Positions 17,744 to 29,179 of a stretch of DNA of 64,000 bases are shown one piece after another; within the stretch, counting starts at the first letter, position 1; every line of letters begins with the position of its first letter. A program made the position numbers and the translations under genes. The notes beneath the pieces were generated by a model. It saw only the letters and a list, made by a program, of their open reading frames with translations. It ran no database searches and was not told the origin of the DNA. Origin of the DNA: Rhizobium sp. (GTDB lineage Bacteria; Pseudomonadota; Alphaproteobacteria; Rhizobiales; Rhizobiaceae); NCBI GenBank assembly GCA_027533385.1, contig JAPZUE010000034.1, positions 90,104 to 154,103 of the forward strand. The letters are read 5' to 3'.

Positions 17744-19258
17744 ATGGCCTATACACCGACCGGAAAACACCTGATCGCCGGCACTTGGGTTGCCAGCACG
17801 GATACCTTTGCCTCGTCGCCGGCCACGGGCCCCTCCCATACCTTCTCCAAGGGCACGCCTGCGCTTGTCGACCAGGCCGTCAAGGCGGCTGAAGAAGCCT
17901 TCGAGACCTATGCCTATTCGAGCCGTGAAGAACGTGCTGCCTTCCTCGATGCGATCGCGGAGGAAATCGACGCACGCGGCGATGCAATCACGGAGATCGG
18001 CAGCCAGGAAACCGGCCTGCCGGAAGCGCGTCTGATCGGCGAGCGCGGCCGCACCGTCGGCCAGCTCCGCCTGTTTGCCGCGCATATCCGCAAGGGCGAC
18101 TATCTCGACCGTCGCCATGATGAAGCGCTGCCCGACCGCAAGCCCTTGCCGCGTCCGGACCTGAAGATGGTCCAGCGGCCCATCGGTCCTGTCGCCGTCT
18201 TCGGTGCTTCCAACTTCCCGCTCGCTTTTTCGACGGCTGGTGGCGATACCGCAGCAGCGCTTGCTGCCGGCTGCCCCGTTGTCGTCAAGGCGCATGATGC
18301 CCATCCGGGCACGGGTGAAATCGTGGCGTCGGCCATCGATGCTGCTATCAAGCGCTGCGGCGTTCACCCGGGCGTCTTCTCGCTCGTCCATGGCGGCAGC
18401 CGTGATGTGGGCCAGGCTCTTGTCCAGCATCCGCTGATCAAGGCCGTCGGCTTCACCGGTTCGCTCGGTGGCGGTCGCGCGCTTTTCGATCTTTGCGCCC
18501 AGCGCCCCGAGCCCATCCCGTTCTTCGGCGAGCTCGGCTCTGTCAACCCGATGTTCATGCTGCCCAAGGCCGTCGCCGTCCGTGGTGAAGCCATCGCCAA
18601 GGGCTGGGTTGCTTCGCTCACCATGGGTGCCGGCCAGTTCTGCACCAATCCGGGGATTGTCGTCCTGCTGAAGGGCGTAGATGCGGACAAGTATGTCGAA
18701 ACGGCTACGGAGGCCCTGTCGGCCGTCGGCCCGCAGACCATGCTGACCAACGGCATCGCCGACGCCTATCGCAAGGGTGCAACCCGGACCGCCGGCACGG
18801 AAGGTGTTCGGTCGCTTCTGACCTCCACTTGCGACCTGCGCAATGCGACCCCCTATCTCTTCCAGACGACTGCGAAGGACTGGCTCGACAACCACGTGCT
18901 CGGCGAGGAAGTCTTCGGACCGCTGGGCCTGATGGTGATCGCCGACAGCGAAGACGAAATGGTCGCCATGGCCCGCAGCCTGTCCGGTCAGCTGACAGCG
19001 TCGATCCACGTCGCCGAAGGCGATGAGCCGGTCGCGAAGCGGCTGATGCCGATCCTGGAGCGCAAGGCCGGCCGCGTGCTGGCCAACGGTTTCCCGACCG
19101 GCGTCGAAGTGGCCGACTCCATGGTTCATGGCGGCCCCTACCCGGCTTCGACCAATTTCGGTGCCACGTCGGTCGGTACGCTGTCGATCCGCCGCTTCCT
19201 GCGGCCGGTCTGCTTCCAGGATATCCCGGCATCCCTGCTGCCGATCGATCTCGCCTGA
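17744..19258 (+). CDS. 2,5-dioxovalerate (alpha-ketoglutarate semialdehyde) dehydrogenase
   Basis: Oxidises 2-oxoglutarate semialdehyde to 2-oxoglutarate, the last step of the L-arabinose route into the TCA cycle. The 504-residue aldehyde dehydrogenase begins MAYTPTGKHLIAGTWV and contains the cofactor-binding GFTGSLGGGRAL, the general-base Glu in PFFGELGSVNP and the nucleophilic Cys in GAGQFCTNPG. The frame is open far upstream inside the previous gene, but GAGGAGG (AAGAGGAGGCCC) precedes the ATG at 17744. Length and motifs match the KGSADH branch of the family rather than succinate-semialdehyde dehydrogenases. Confidence 0.92.
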   Translation: MAYTPTGKHLIAGTWVASTDTFASSPATGPSHTFSKGTPALVDQAVKAAEEAFETYAYSSREERAAFLDAIAEEIDARGDAITEIGSQETGLPEARLIGERGRTVGQLRLFAAHIRKGDYLDRRHDEALPDRKPLPRPDLKMVQRPIGPVAVFGASNFPLAFSTAGGDTAAALAAGCPVVVKAHDAHPGTGEIVASAIDAAIKRCGVHPGVFSLVHGGSRDVGQALVQHPLIKAVGFTGSLGGGRALFDLCAQRPEPIPFFGELGSVNPMFMLPKAVAVRGEAIAKGWVASLTMGAGQFCTNPGIVVLLKGVDADKYVETATEALSAVGPQTMLTNGIADAYRKGATRTAGTEGVRSLLTSTCDLRNATPYLFQTTAKDWLDNHVLGEEVFGPLGLMVIADSEDEMVAMARSLSGQLTASIHVAEGDEPVAKRLMPILERKAGRVLANGFPTGVEVADSMVHGGPYPASTNFGATSVGTLSIRRFLRPVCFQDIPASLLPIDLA

Positions 19259-19267
19259 GGAGCCGAC

Positions 19268-20200
19268 GTGACCGGATCACCGTTTGCCGCGCTCGTCGAT
19301 TGGGGCACCAGCAACCTGCGCATCTGGCTCGTCGATGGCCAGGGTGGGGTGATCGGTGAGAGACAATCGTCCGAAGGCATGGGCAGCCTGGACAAGGCTG
19401 CCTATCCCGCCGTTCTGGAGAGCCATCTTTCGGCTCTCGGAGCCTCCGCAGATTTGCCCGTCGTCATTGCCGGCATGGCCGGGGCGCGTACCGGATGGCG
19501 CGAAGCGCCCTACGTTGAAACACCGGCGCCTCTGGTCGGTCTTTTCCAGCACGCTGTGCAGCCGGAAGGGGCTAGCCGTCCTGTCTATATCCTGCCGGGT
19601 GTCTGTCAGCGCGAGGGTGGCGCCTATGACGTGATGCGCGGCGAGGAAACCCAGCTGGCCGGCGCGCTCGAACAAGGGCTGGACAATGCCCTCTTCTGCC
19701 TTCCCGGAACCCATTCCAAATGGGCGCTCGTCGAGCAAGGTCAGGTTCGCCGCTTCTCCACCGTCATGACGGGAGAGTTGTTTCATCTGATTAGCCGGCA
19801 ATCGATCCTGCGTCTCTCCGTTCCGGAGGATGGCGATGCCGAAGCGGATGCCGATATTTTCGACGCCGCCGTTGAACAGGCGCTTGCGCCCGGATTCGCC
19901 CTGACATCGGTGCTTTTTTCGATCCGCGCCGAGGGCCTGCTGGCCGGCCAGGGGGCGAAGGTCAACCCCGCAGCCCGTCTCTCCGGTCTTCTGATCGGTG
20001 CAGAAATCGCGGCTATTCGTGATGACCTTCTGCGCCACGGGAAGGCCTATCTGATCGGGACCGGCAAGCTTACCCGTCTCTATGCGCGCGCCATCACCAA
20101 GGCCGGCGGTGAGCCTGTGCTGCTCGATGGCGGCCTTCTCGTGCGTCGGGGCCTGCTCGCGTCGGCCCTTTCGCTTTTCGACCACGAATTCAAGGACTGA
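19268..20200 (+). CDS. dgoK: 2-dehydro-3-deoxygalactonokinase
   Basis: Phosphorylates 2-keto-3-deoxy-galactonate at C6 in the De Ley-Doudoroff galactose pathway. The 310-residue product shows the N-terminal ATPase-fold phosphate loop VDWGTSNLRIWLVD, VVIAGMAGARTGW and the later LPGTHSKWALVEQG, all diagnostic for DgoK. The start is a GTG at 19268, preceded by GAGGAGCC nine bases after the preceding stop; no ATG gives a full-length product. It is followed after 3 bp by dgoA. Confidence 0.95.
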   Translation: MTGSPFAALVDWGTSNLRIWLVDGQGGVIGERQSSEGMGSLDKAAYPAVLESHLSALGASADLPVVIAGMAGARTGWREAPYVETPAPLVGLFQHAVQPEGASRPVYILPGVCQREGGAYDVMRGEETQLAGALEQGLDNALFCLPGTHSKWALVEQGQVRRFSTVMTGELFHLISRQSILRLSVPEDGDAEADADIFDAAVEQALAPGFALTSVLFSIRAEGLLAGQGAKVNPAARLSGLLIGAEIAAIRDDLLRHGKAYLIGTGKLTRLYARAITKAGGEPVLLDGGLLVRRGLLASALSLFDHEFKD

Positions 20201-20203
20201 ACG

Positions 20204-20836
20204 ATGACCGCATCCGTTGCCTGGCCCGCGCTTCGTCGCAACCTCGTCGCCATCCTGCGTGGCATCAAGCCGACCGAAATCGAGGCGACCGTTGACGCTC
20301 TCGTCGAAGCCGGCTTTGAAGCGATCGAAGTTCCGCTGAACTCACCCGATCCCTTTGTCTCGATCGAGAAGGCCCGCAAGCGTGCGCCGTCAAATGTTCT
20401 GATCGGTGCCGGCACGGTTCTTGAGGTGGCACAGGTCGATCGTCTCCATGATGTTGGAGGAAACCTGCTGGTGACCCCGAATGTCGAGCCGGATGTGATT
20501 CGCCGCGCCGTCGCCCATGGCATGGTGGCGATGCCGGGTGTGTTTACCCCGACTGAGGCCCTGCTCGCGGCCAAGTGCGGTGCGGCAGCGCTCAAGTTCT
20601 TTCCGGCCAGCGTTCTTGGCCCGGCCGGAATCTCGGCGATCAAGGCCATCCTCCCGCCGCACCTGCCGCTTGGTGCGGTCGGCGGTGTTTCGGATGCCAA
20701 TTTTGCGGATTACTGGAACGTCGGTGTGCGCGCGTTCGGTCTCGGTTCCAGCCTGTACAAGCCGGGTGACGATGCGAAACTCATCGGCGAGCGGGCGACC
20801 AAGAGCGTGAAAGCCTACGACGCCCTGCAGGGCTGA
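20204..20836 (+). CDS. dgoA: 2-dehydro-3-deoxy-6-phosphogalactonate aldolase
   Basis: Splits 2-keto-3-deoxy-6-phosphogalactonate into pyruvate and glyceraldehyde 3-phosphate. The 210-residue product belongs to the KDPG/KDPGal aldolase family: VAILRGIKPTE near residue 15, the Glu-containing FEAIEVPLNSPDP, IGAGTVLEVAQ, and the Schiff-base lysine in AALKFFPASVLG. Residue pattern EVPLNSP rather than EITLRTP favours the galactonate enzyme over Eda. It is last in the sugar operon, followed by a terminator hairpin. Confidence 0.95.
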   Translation: MTASVAWPALRRNLVAILRGIKPTEIEATVDALVEAGFEAIEVPLNSPDPFVSIEKARKRAPSNVLIGAGTVLEVAQVDRLHDVGGNLLVTPNVEPDVIRRAVAHGMVAMPGVFTPTEALLAAKCGAAALKFFPASVLGPAGISAIKAILPPHLPLGAVGGVSDANFADYWNVGVRAFGLGSSLYKPGDDAKLIGERATKSVKAYDALQG

Positions 20837-20862
20837 GGCTCCACATCATCAACGAGGATTGG

Positions 20863-20893
20863 AGACCTGTCCCAGCCGTGGGGCAGGTCTTTT
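20863..20893 (+). terminator. Rho-independent terminator of the sugar operon
   Basis: A 10-bp stem GACCTGTCCC / GGGGCAGGTC (one G-T wobble) with a 6-base loop is followed by TTTT, 27 bp after the dgoA stop. The remaining spacer to 21104 holds a short TTGGCGC-GAT-GCGCCAA palindrome near 21011-21027 and no gene. Confidence 0.85.
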
Positions 20894-21104
20894 CTGTTCG
20901 CGGTCTGCGCGAGCCTGTGACAATTATCACGCGTTAAACAGGATAATTGCTCCGGCGCCCAAATTTGAACATACCAGCGCCGCTTTTTGCGATAGGATAT
21001 AACTAACTTGGTTGGCGCGATGCGCCAAACGGTCCGGTCTGGCGCATTGACCCCTTACCCCCAGCCCCCCAATGCTTCCGGGCCGGACCACACCAGGTTT
21101 TCCC

Positions 21105-21893
21105 CTAGAGTGTCTTTGGCTTTTCCATCATCACGGTCGCCCCAACGATGTGGGAGGGGTTGCCTTTGTCATCAGCCGCCTGCAGCAGTATCGCGCAACC
21201 GTCACTCTTCTCGTCGCCCATGCGTTTCGCCGGCAGCGTCAGGTCGAGCGGCTTTCCGTCCCACATGCCAACCGTCTGCACGTCGGTCACGCTGTGCCAA
21301 TAATCGAGGCTCTGGCCGACGTTTTCGCCCTTCAGCACTTCAACGGTCTGATGCTGACGGAAGTATACGACGACGACGTTTGCTTTCCCCTGGCCTGCGC
21401 CGACGGAAATCGACAGCTGGTCGTCATGGCGCGAGGCGCGGATGGGCACGACAAGGCCTTGGCCCTCAGCCTGCAGCCGCTCGAGGCGGCGGTCGATATC
21501 GGCTGCATCCGTACCCTTGAGATGCTCCCGGCCGTTCAGAATGGCCTGCGGTGTGTAGACACCGCTGCGACCAAAGGCCTTGGAATAGGCATATTGCCGC
21601 TCGGTGTTTTCAGGAGATGCCAGCGTATCTGCCCAGCCGAGGTAGTTCCAGTAATCGACGTGATAGGAAAGGGCGACGACATCGCCCTGGCGCACCAGCT
21701 GTTCAAAGGCGCGATCGGCAGGCGGACATGAACGGCAGCCTTGCGAGGTGAAGAGCTCGACAACGCCCTTGGGCTCCACGAATTCCTCGGCGGACGTCTC
21801 TCCAGAGAAGGAGACAAGGCTGAGCGCGGCAAGGACCACCATCGTCCCCGTCGTCAGCCATCCTGCCGTTTTTCTATTGATCGTGTGCCGCAT
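21105..21893 (-). CDS. DUF1223 secreted thioredoxin-like protein
   Basis: A 262-residue protein of unknown function. An N-terminal hydrophobic stretch (residues 12-32) looks like a signal peptide or anchor. The domain starts VELFTSQGCRSCPPADRAF, a thioredoxin-like fold with a CRSC dithiol, followed by VVALSYHVDYWNYLGWADTLASP, the hallmark of DUF1223. A periplasmic redox or chaperone role is plausible but not shown. It lies downstream of acnA on the same strand, separated by the acnA terminator, and converges on the sugar operon. Confidence 0.85.
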   Translation of the reverse strand: MRHTINRKTAGWLTTGTMVVLAALSLVSFSGETSAEEFVEPKGVVELFTSQGCRSCPPADRAFEQLVRQGDVVALSYHVDYWNYLGWADTLASPENTERQYAYSKAFGRSGVYTPQAILNGREHLKGTDAADIDRRLERLQAEGQGLVVPIRASRHDDQLSISVGAGQGKANVVVVYFRQHQTVEVLKGENVGQSLDYWHSVTDVQTVGMWDGKPLDLTLPAKRMGDEKSDGCAILLQAADDKGNPSHIVGATVMMEKPKTL

Positions 21894-22002
21894 GCTATCG
21901 AGATGCCTTCACTTGAGTGCTGCACTGATAACGCCAACAGCGCCATCCGAGAAGTCACGATGGGGTGAAACTTTTGGCATCAGATGGAGTGCGGCGCTCC
22001 AA

Positions 22003-22032
22003 AAGAAAAGGCCGCCGGTTTCCCGGCGGCCT
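22003..22032 (-). terminator. Terminator of acnA
   Basis: Read on the minus strand, GGCCGCCGG-GAAA-CCGGCGGCC is followed by TTTTCTTTT, about 25 bp past the acnA stop. It is a strong GNRA-loop rho-independent terminator. Confidence 0.9.
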
Positions 22033-22055
22033 CTTGTGGTCATATCGCCAGACGA

Positions 22056-24749
<2,694 letters not shown>

Positions 24750-24928
24750 GGATAGAAACCCCGCTTGAAACTGATAGCCAACACAATCGTGCGGACGCCC
24801 ATGCACTTCATGCACATCAGGATGCGGGTACGACCATTTCCGCTGTCCGCACGTGACATCGCTCCTCGCGATGTTCAAGTTCGGCACAAGGATGAACTTC
24901 ACGCCGGCCGCTGGCGTGGTTGCAGGTC

Positions 24929-24946
24929 TTATAGATAATTTCTAAG
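24929..24946 (-). promoter_or_regulatory. Weak candidate Irr (ICE-like) site upstream of acnA
   Basis: On the minus strand the sequence CTTAGAAATTATCTATAA partly matches the ICE consensus (TTTAGAA, short spacer, TTCTAAA) of rhizobial Irr. The left half is good and the right half poor. Aconitase genes have been predicted members of that regulon in related bacteria, so the site is plausible but unproven. Confidence 0.3.
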
Positions 24947-25019
24947 AAAGGCGCCAGACCGACGAAGGGCGAAAACGGATTTTTTTATGAGGCAGGCCTC
25001 ATCCTGCCAGAAGGCGACC

Positions 25020-25670
25020 ATGATCAGGCTTGAAGCCGAAAATCTCTCAGCGCGTCGTGGCGAGGATCTGATTTTCGTTAATGTTTCCTTTACGTTGACC
25101 GCAGGAGAGGCGCTGGTCCTGACGGGTCGAAACGGCTCCGGCAAGTCGACACTTCTGCGCGTCGTCGCCGGCTTGCTGCGTCCCGAGACGGGGCGTGCGG
25201 TGTGCTTTTCCGGCACGGACAAGGAGGCGCGACCGGCGGGTGAATTCAGCCATTATCTCGGTCATCGCAACGGCATGAAGCGGGAATTGACGGTCGCCGA
25301 AAACCTAGCCTTCTGGAAGTCGTTTCTTGGCGATATCGGCACGGGCCGAAGCCTTGATGTCGAAGAGGCGGCCGCTGCCGTCGATCTGTCCGGCATTACC
25401 CACCTGCCCTATGGCTATCTTTCGGCAGGTCAGCAGCGGCGCTTCGCCATGGCGCGGCTGCTCGTGGCGCATCGTCCGGTCTGGATTCTCGATGAGCCCA
25501 CCGCCGCCCTCGACCTCAAGGCGGATGCGATGTTTGAAGGGCTCGTTCGCCATCACCGTCAGTCAGGTGGGATCGCACTTGCGGCAACCCACCAGCCGCT
25601 GGGGCTCGAAGGGGCGCAGTCCCTGGAGATGCTCGGCTTCGATGGCGTCGATATGGAGTATGCCGGATGA
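25020..25670 (+). CDS. ccmA: Cytochrome c maturation ATPase CcmA
   Basis: ATP-binding subunit of the CcmABCD system that releases holo-CcmE for cytochrome c assembly. The 216-residue product has Walker [12 protein letters not shown] near residue 36, the shortened signature LSAGQQRRFAMARLL and Walker B VWILDEPTAALD. The start MIRLEAENLS at 25020 matches the family; an upstream in-frame ATG at 24987 has no homology. A small ATGAGGC-AG-GCCTCAT inverted repeat precedes it. It overlaps ccmB by ATGA. Confidence 0.94.
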   Translation: MIRLEAENLSARRGEDLIFVNVSFTLTAGEALVLTGRNGSGKSTLLRVVAGLLRPETGRAVCFSGTDKEARPAGEFSHYLGHRNGMKRELTVAENLAFWKSFLGDIGTGRSLDVEEAAAAVDLSGITHLPYGYLSAGQQRRFAMARLLVAHRPVWILDEPTAALDLKADAMFEGLVRHHRQSGGIALAATHQPLGLEGAQSLEMLGFDGVDMEYAG

Positions 25671-26326
25671 TGGCGCTTTTCCTCAGGGACCTGAAGCTTT
25701 CCGTCCGCGCCGGCGGCGGCGCACTGATCGGCGTGCTGTTCTTCACCACCGTTGTCGCTGTCATTCCCTTTGGCGTCGGGCCTGATCTCAACCTTCTGTC
25801 ACGGATCGGGCCCGCAATCGTCTGGATCGGGGCCCTGCTCTCGGCCCTGCTCGGTCTCGACCGTCTGTTTCAGGCCGAGCGGGATGATGGTTCGCTCGAC
25901 ATCCTGCTGATGCAGGAAACGCCGCTGGTGCTGACGGTGCTCGTCAAATGCCTGGCGCATTGGGTCGCGACCGGTCTGCCGCTCGTCATCGCCTCGCCGC
26001 TGCTCGGCCTGTTCATGAACATGGATGAAGTGGCCATCGGCGCCGTGATGCTGACGCTGCTGGTCGGGTCGCCGGCCATCACCTTCATCGGTGCGGCGGG
26101 TGCTGCGGTTGCTGTTGCGCTGCCGCGTGGCGGCCTGCTGGTCTCCATTCTGGTGCTGCCGCTGGCCGTGCCGGTGCTGATTTTCGGCGTCAGTGCCTCC
26201 TATGCAGCCGTCGAGGATCCGGCGCCGTTCCTGCCGCCCTTCCTGTTCCTGTCGGCCGTCACACTTCTCTTTGCCGTGATCGGCCCTGTCGGTGCGGCAG
26301 CGGCACTGCGCAGTTCGGCGGATTGA
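25667..26326 (+). CDS. ccmB: Heme exporter permease CcmB
   Basis: Integral membrane partner of CcmA in cytochrome c maturation. The 219-residue product has six hydrophobic segments and the family pattern FLRDLKLSVRAGGGALIGVLFF at the start and DRLFQAERDDGSLDIL near residue 65. The start overlaps the ccmA stop by four bases, implying coupled translation; ccmC follows after 59 bp. Confidence 0.94.
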   Translation: MMALFLRDLKLSVRAGGGALIGVLFFTTVVAVIPFGVGPDLNLLSRIGPAIVWIGALLSALLGLDRLFQAERDDGSLDILLMQETPLVLTVLVKCLAHWVATGLPLVIASPLLGLFMNMDEVAIGAVMLTLLVGSPAITFIGAAGAAVAVALPRGGLLVSILVLPLAVPVLIFGVSASYAAVEDPAPFLPPFLFLSAVTLLFAVIGPVGAAAALRSSAD

Positions 26327-26385
26327 GGCATTTCGGCTTGACCAGGATCAATTGCAGCCTCGCTTGAGACAGGCTAGAACGAGAT

Positions 26386-27153
26386 ATGACCGACAACACG
26401 CTTGCCGTAACCAAAATCATCGACCTCGCCAATCCGACGCGATTCCTCGCATTTGTCGAGAAAGTTCTGCCGTGGTTTGTCGGGATAAACGTACTTCTTT
26501 TCGTCGTGGGCCTTTATCTCGGCTTCACCTCCGAGACGGATTACCAGCAGGGCGACACGGTGCGTATCATGTATGTGCATGTGCCTGCGGCCTGGCTCTC
26601 GATGATGTGTTACTCCGTGATGGCGCTTTCCGCGATCGGGACACTGGTGTGGCGTCATCCGCTGGCGGATGTCAGCCATAAGGCAGCAGCGCCGCTGGGT
26701 GCGGCCTTCACTTTGATTGCTCTGGTCACCGGTTCGCTCTGGGGCAAGCCGATGTGGGGCACCTGGTGGGTCTGGGATGCGCGCCTCACTTCGGTCTTCG
26801 TGCTCTTCCTGATGTATCTCGGTCTGATCGCGCTGAACCGCGCGATGGATGACCCGTCGAAGGCTGCGCGCGTCAGCGCCGTCCTGATCCTTGTCGGCTT
26901 CGTCAATATTCCGATCATCAAGTTCTCGGTCGATTGGTGGAACACCCTGCATCAGCCGGCCAGCGTCATGCGGCTTGATGGGCCGACGATCCATCCCGAG
27001 TTTCTCTGGCCGCTGATGGTCATGGCGCTCGCCTTTACCCTTCTTTTCTTCATCCTGCATCTGATGGCCATGCGCAACGAGATCTGGCGGCGCCGGGTCG
27101 GCGCCCAGAGGCGGATGGCGGCGCGTCAGGCCGGTCGGGAGCATCAGGCATGA
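26386..27153 (+). CDS. ccmC: Heme handling protein CcmC
   Basis: Inner-membrane heme-handling protein that loads heme onto CcmE. The 255-residue product has six membrane segments and the tryptophan-rich heme-handling motif WGKPMWGTWWVWDARLTS near residue 125, with flanking periplasmic histidines (HVPAAWLS; NTLHQPASV). It overlaps ccmD by four bases. Confidence 0.95.
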   Translation: MTDNTLAVTKIIDLANPTRFLAFVEKVLPWFVGINVLLFVVGLYLGFTSETDYQQGDTVRIMYVHVPAAWLSMMCYSVMALSAIGTLVWRHPLADVSHKAAAPLGAAFTLIALVTGSLWGKPMWGTWWVWDARLTSVFVLFLMYLGLIALNRAMDDPSKAARVSAVLILVGFVNIPIIKFSVDWWNTLHQPASVMRLDGPTIHPEFLWPLMVMALAFTLLFFILHLMAMRNEIWRRRVGAQRRMAARQAGREHQA

Positions 27154-27323
27154 CACACGCCTTTTATGTGATCGGCTCCTATGTGATGACGGCCGGGATC
27201 TGTCTTGGCCTGATCGTCTGGGTCTATCTCGACGGTCGGGCGCGCAGAAACGAGCTCAAGACGCTTGAGACGCAAGGTATTCGCCGGCGATCGGCCGGGT
27301 CCTCGCAGGATAGCCAGGCATGA
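27150..27323 (+). CDS. ccmD: Heme exporter protein CcmD
   Basis: A 57-residue single-pass membrane protein that helps release holo-CcmE from CcmABC. The membrane segment is VIGSYVMTAGICLGLIVWVY, followed by a basic cytoplasmic tail (DGRARRNELK) typical of CcmD. It is fitted exactly between ccmC and ccmG with four-base ATGA overlaps on both sides, which strongly supports the call despite its size. Confidence 0.92.
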   Translation: MTHAFYVIGSYVMTAGICLGLIVWVYLDGRARRNELKTLETQGIRRRSAGSSQDSQA

Positions 27324-27913
27324 CCGAGAGCGGCGACAGCCATCCTGCAGATGCCGGCAAGGGACGTGGCCGCTATCTGATCGCGGCCTTGCCGCTCGTC
27401 GTTTTTGTTTCGCTTGCGGGCGTCTTCCTGACCCAACTGCAATCGGGACGCGACGTGTCGGAGATCCCCTCGGCCCTGATCGGGACCAAGGCGCCCGCGC
27501 TTGAGCTTGCCGCGCTTGAGGGCTCCGAGCGCCCGGCGCTGACCACAGCTGCCATTTCGGGCAAGCTGACGCTGGTCAACGTGTTTGCTTCCTGGTGCGT
27601 GCCCTGCCGGCAGGAGCATCCGATCTTGCTGGAGCTCTCCAAGGATACCCGCGTGAACGTTGTCGGTATCAACTACAAGGACCGCAACGACAATGCGCTG
27701 CGGTTCCTCGGTGAACTCGGCAATCCCTTTTCAGCGATCGGTGTCGACCCGAATGGCAAGGCAGCGATCGACTGGGGTGTCTATGGCATTCCGGAGAGCT
27801 ATCTCGTCGGTCCTGATGGTACGATCCTCTACAAGAAGGTCGGCCCCTTCGATGCGGATAGCTTCCAGACCGAGCTGATGCCAGCGATCGAAAAGGCGCT
27901 CGGCAAAGGCTGA
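27320..27913 (+). CDS. ccmG: Thiol:disulfide interchange protein CcmG/DsbE (CycY)
   Basis: Membrane-anchored periplasmic thioredoxin that keeps apocytochrome c cysteines reduced. The 197-residue product has an N-terminal anchor (LIAALPLVVFVSLAGVF), the active site FASWCVPCRQEHP, the family acidic loop and a cis-proline in YGIPESYLVGPDG. It is the last ccm gene here; the stop is 10 bp from the convergent DUF2585 gene with no hairpin between them. ccmE, ccmF and ccmH are not in the window. Confidence 0.94.
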   Translation: MTESGDSHPADAGKGRGRYLIAALPLVVFVSLAGVFLTQLQSGRDVSEIPSALIGTKAPALELAALEGSERPALTTAAISGKLTLVNVFASWCVPCRQEHPILLELSKDTRVNVVGINYKDRNDNALRFLGELGNPFSAIGVDPNGKAAIDWGVYGIPESYLVGPDGTILYKKVGPFDADSFQTELMPAIEKALGKG

Positions 27914-27923
27914 TCCTTCCCGG

Positions 27924-28514
27924 TCAGAGCGCGCCCTGCCAGGTCTTCACAGCCTCGATCGGCCAGACGAGCATGAGGACATTGAGGGTCAGATTGTCCC
28001 GGATGACGAATGCCGTCAGAACCTCGAAGCCGAGCGCGATCACGACGGTCAGCCACAGGGGCATCCGGGCGGCGAAGAAGAAGCCGGCAATCATCGCCAC
28101 CATGTCCATGCCGGAATTCAGAATGCTGTCGCCGGTATAGCCGATCGCCATGGTCGCCGTGCGGTAGCGGTCGATGACAACAGGCGAGTTTTCCAGGATC
28201 TCCCATGCTGCCTCGATCAGGGCGGCAAGCGAAAGCTTTGCGGTGATCGGCTGCTTGCGCATCACCAGCCAGCCCAGACCATAGAACAGGAAGCCGTGGA
28301 TGATGTGCGATGGCGTGTACCAGTCGAACAGGTGCTGCGAATTGCCGGGTGTGTTCACGCCGGCTTCGAAGAGCTTCACATAGCCGCATTCGCAGATCCA
28401 GAGACGCCCCATCAGATATTGAGACAGGACCTGAACCAGGATGATGACGAAGGTCACCACCAGCCAGAAACGCGTCGTCGAGTTCTCGCCCGCCTGGCCG
28501 GTCATGTCGCTCAT
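27924..28514 (-). CDS. DUF2585 / UPF0314 membrane protein
   Basis: A 196-residue integral membrane protein of unknown function, conserved in rhizobia. It shows four or five hydrophobic segments and the family signature [19 protein letters not shown], followed by [17 protein letters not shown] and [18 protein letters not shown]. The conserved Cys pair and His suggest metal or heme binding, but that is speculation. The start overlaps the stop of the YciB-type gene upstream by four bases, so the two are co-translated. Confidence 0.88.
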   Translation of the reverse strand: MSDMTGQAGENSTTRFWLVVTFVIILVQVLSQYLMGRLWICECGYVKLFEAGVNTPGNSQHLFDWYTPSHIIHGFLFYGLGWLVMRKQPITAKLSLAALIEAAWEILENSPVVIDRYRTATMAIGYTGDSILNSGMDMVAMIAGFFFAARMPLWLTVVIALGFEVLTAFVIRDNLTLNVLMLVWPIEAVKTWQGAL

Positions 28515-29152
28515 TGCTGTTCCTTGTCTTCCAGGGAGTGCTTCATGAGCAGCGGCATCTGGGCGAGCGTAAAGAGGATGGTGATCGGCATCGTGCCCCA
28601 GACCTTGAAGCTGACCCAGACATCATCCGAGAAATTGCGCCAGACGACCTCGTTCAACACGGCAAGGAAGAGGAAGAAGATGCCCCAGCGAAATGTCAGC
28701 TTGCGCCAGCCTTCCGCGTCGAGCTGGAAGGCGGCGTTGAACACATAGCCCAGAAGCGAAGTTCCGAAGGCGAGCCCGCCGAGCAGGACGACGCCGAAGA
28801 GCGTGTTGACGATCGTCGGCTTCATCTTGATGAAGGTTTCGTCCTGCAGCCAGATCGACAAGCCGCCGAAGACCAGAACGACGATGCCCGAGACGAAGGG
28901 CATGACCGGCAGGTGCTTGAAGACGATCTTCGAAATGATCAGCGAGATGACCGTTGCGACCATGAAAAGTGCGGTCGCGATCAGAAGCGGTCCGCCGATT
29001 GCGGTGAGCTCCGGAAATGTTTTCGCCAGCCATTCGCCGCGCAGGTTGCCGAAGAAGAAGATCAGGAGCGGCCCGAGTTCGAGCGCCATCTTCAGGACGG
29101 GGTTCTGTTTTTCGGCCTGGGAGGCCTGGGTATCGGTGGATGTGTCCGACAT
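28511..29152 (-). CDS. ispZ: Inner membrane septation protein YciB/IspZ
   Basis: Polytopic inner-membrane protein linked to cell envelope synthesis and septation. The 213-residue product has five or six hydrophobic segments and family motifs [32 protein letters not shown] and [19 protein letters not shown]. About 15 polar residues precede the usual start. It lies 27 bp downstream of ftsY and overlaps the DUF2585 gene, in the order ftsY-ispZ-DUF2585 seen in rhizobia. Confidence 0.92.
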   Translation of the reverse strand: MSDTSTDTQASQAEKQNPVLKMALELGPLLIFFFGNLRGEWLAKTFPELTAIGGPLLIATALFMVATVISLIISKIVFKHLPVMPFVSGIVVLVFGGLSIWLQDETFIKMKPTIVNTLFGVVLLGGLAFGTSLLGYVFNAAFQLDAEGWRKLTFRWGIFFLFLAVLNEVVWRNFSDDVWVSFKVWGTMPITILFTLAQMPLLMKHSLEDKEQQ

Positions 29153-29179
29153 GATGTCGTTTCCTAACGTTTCCGGCGC

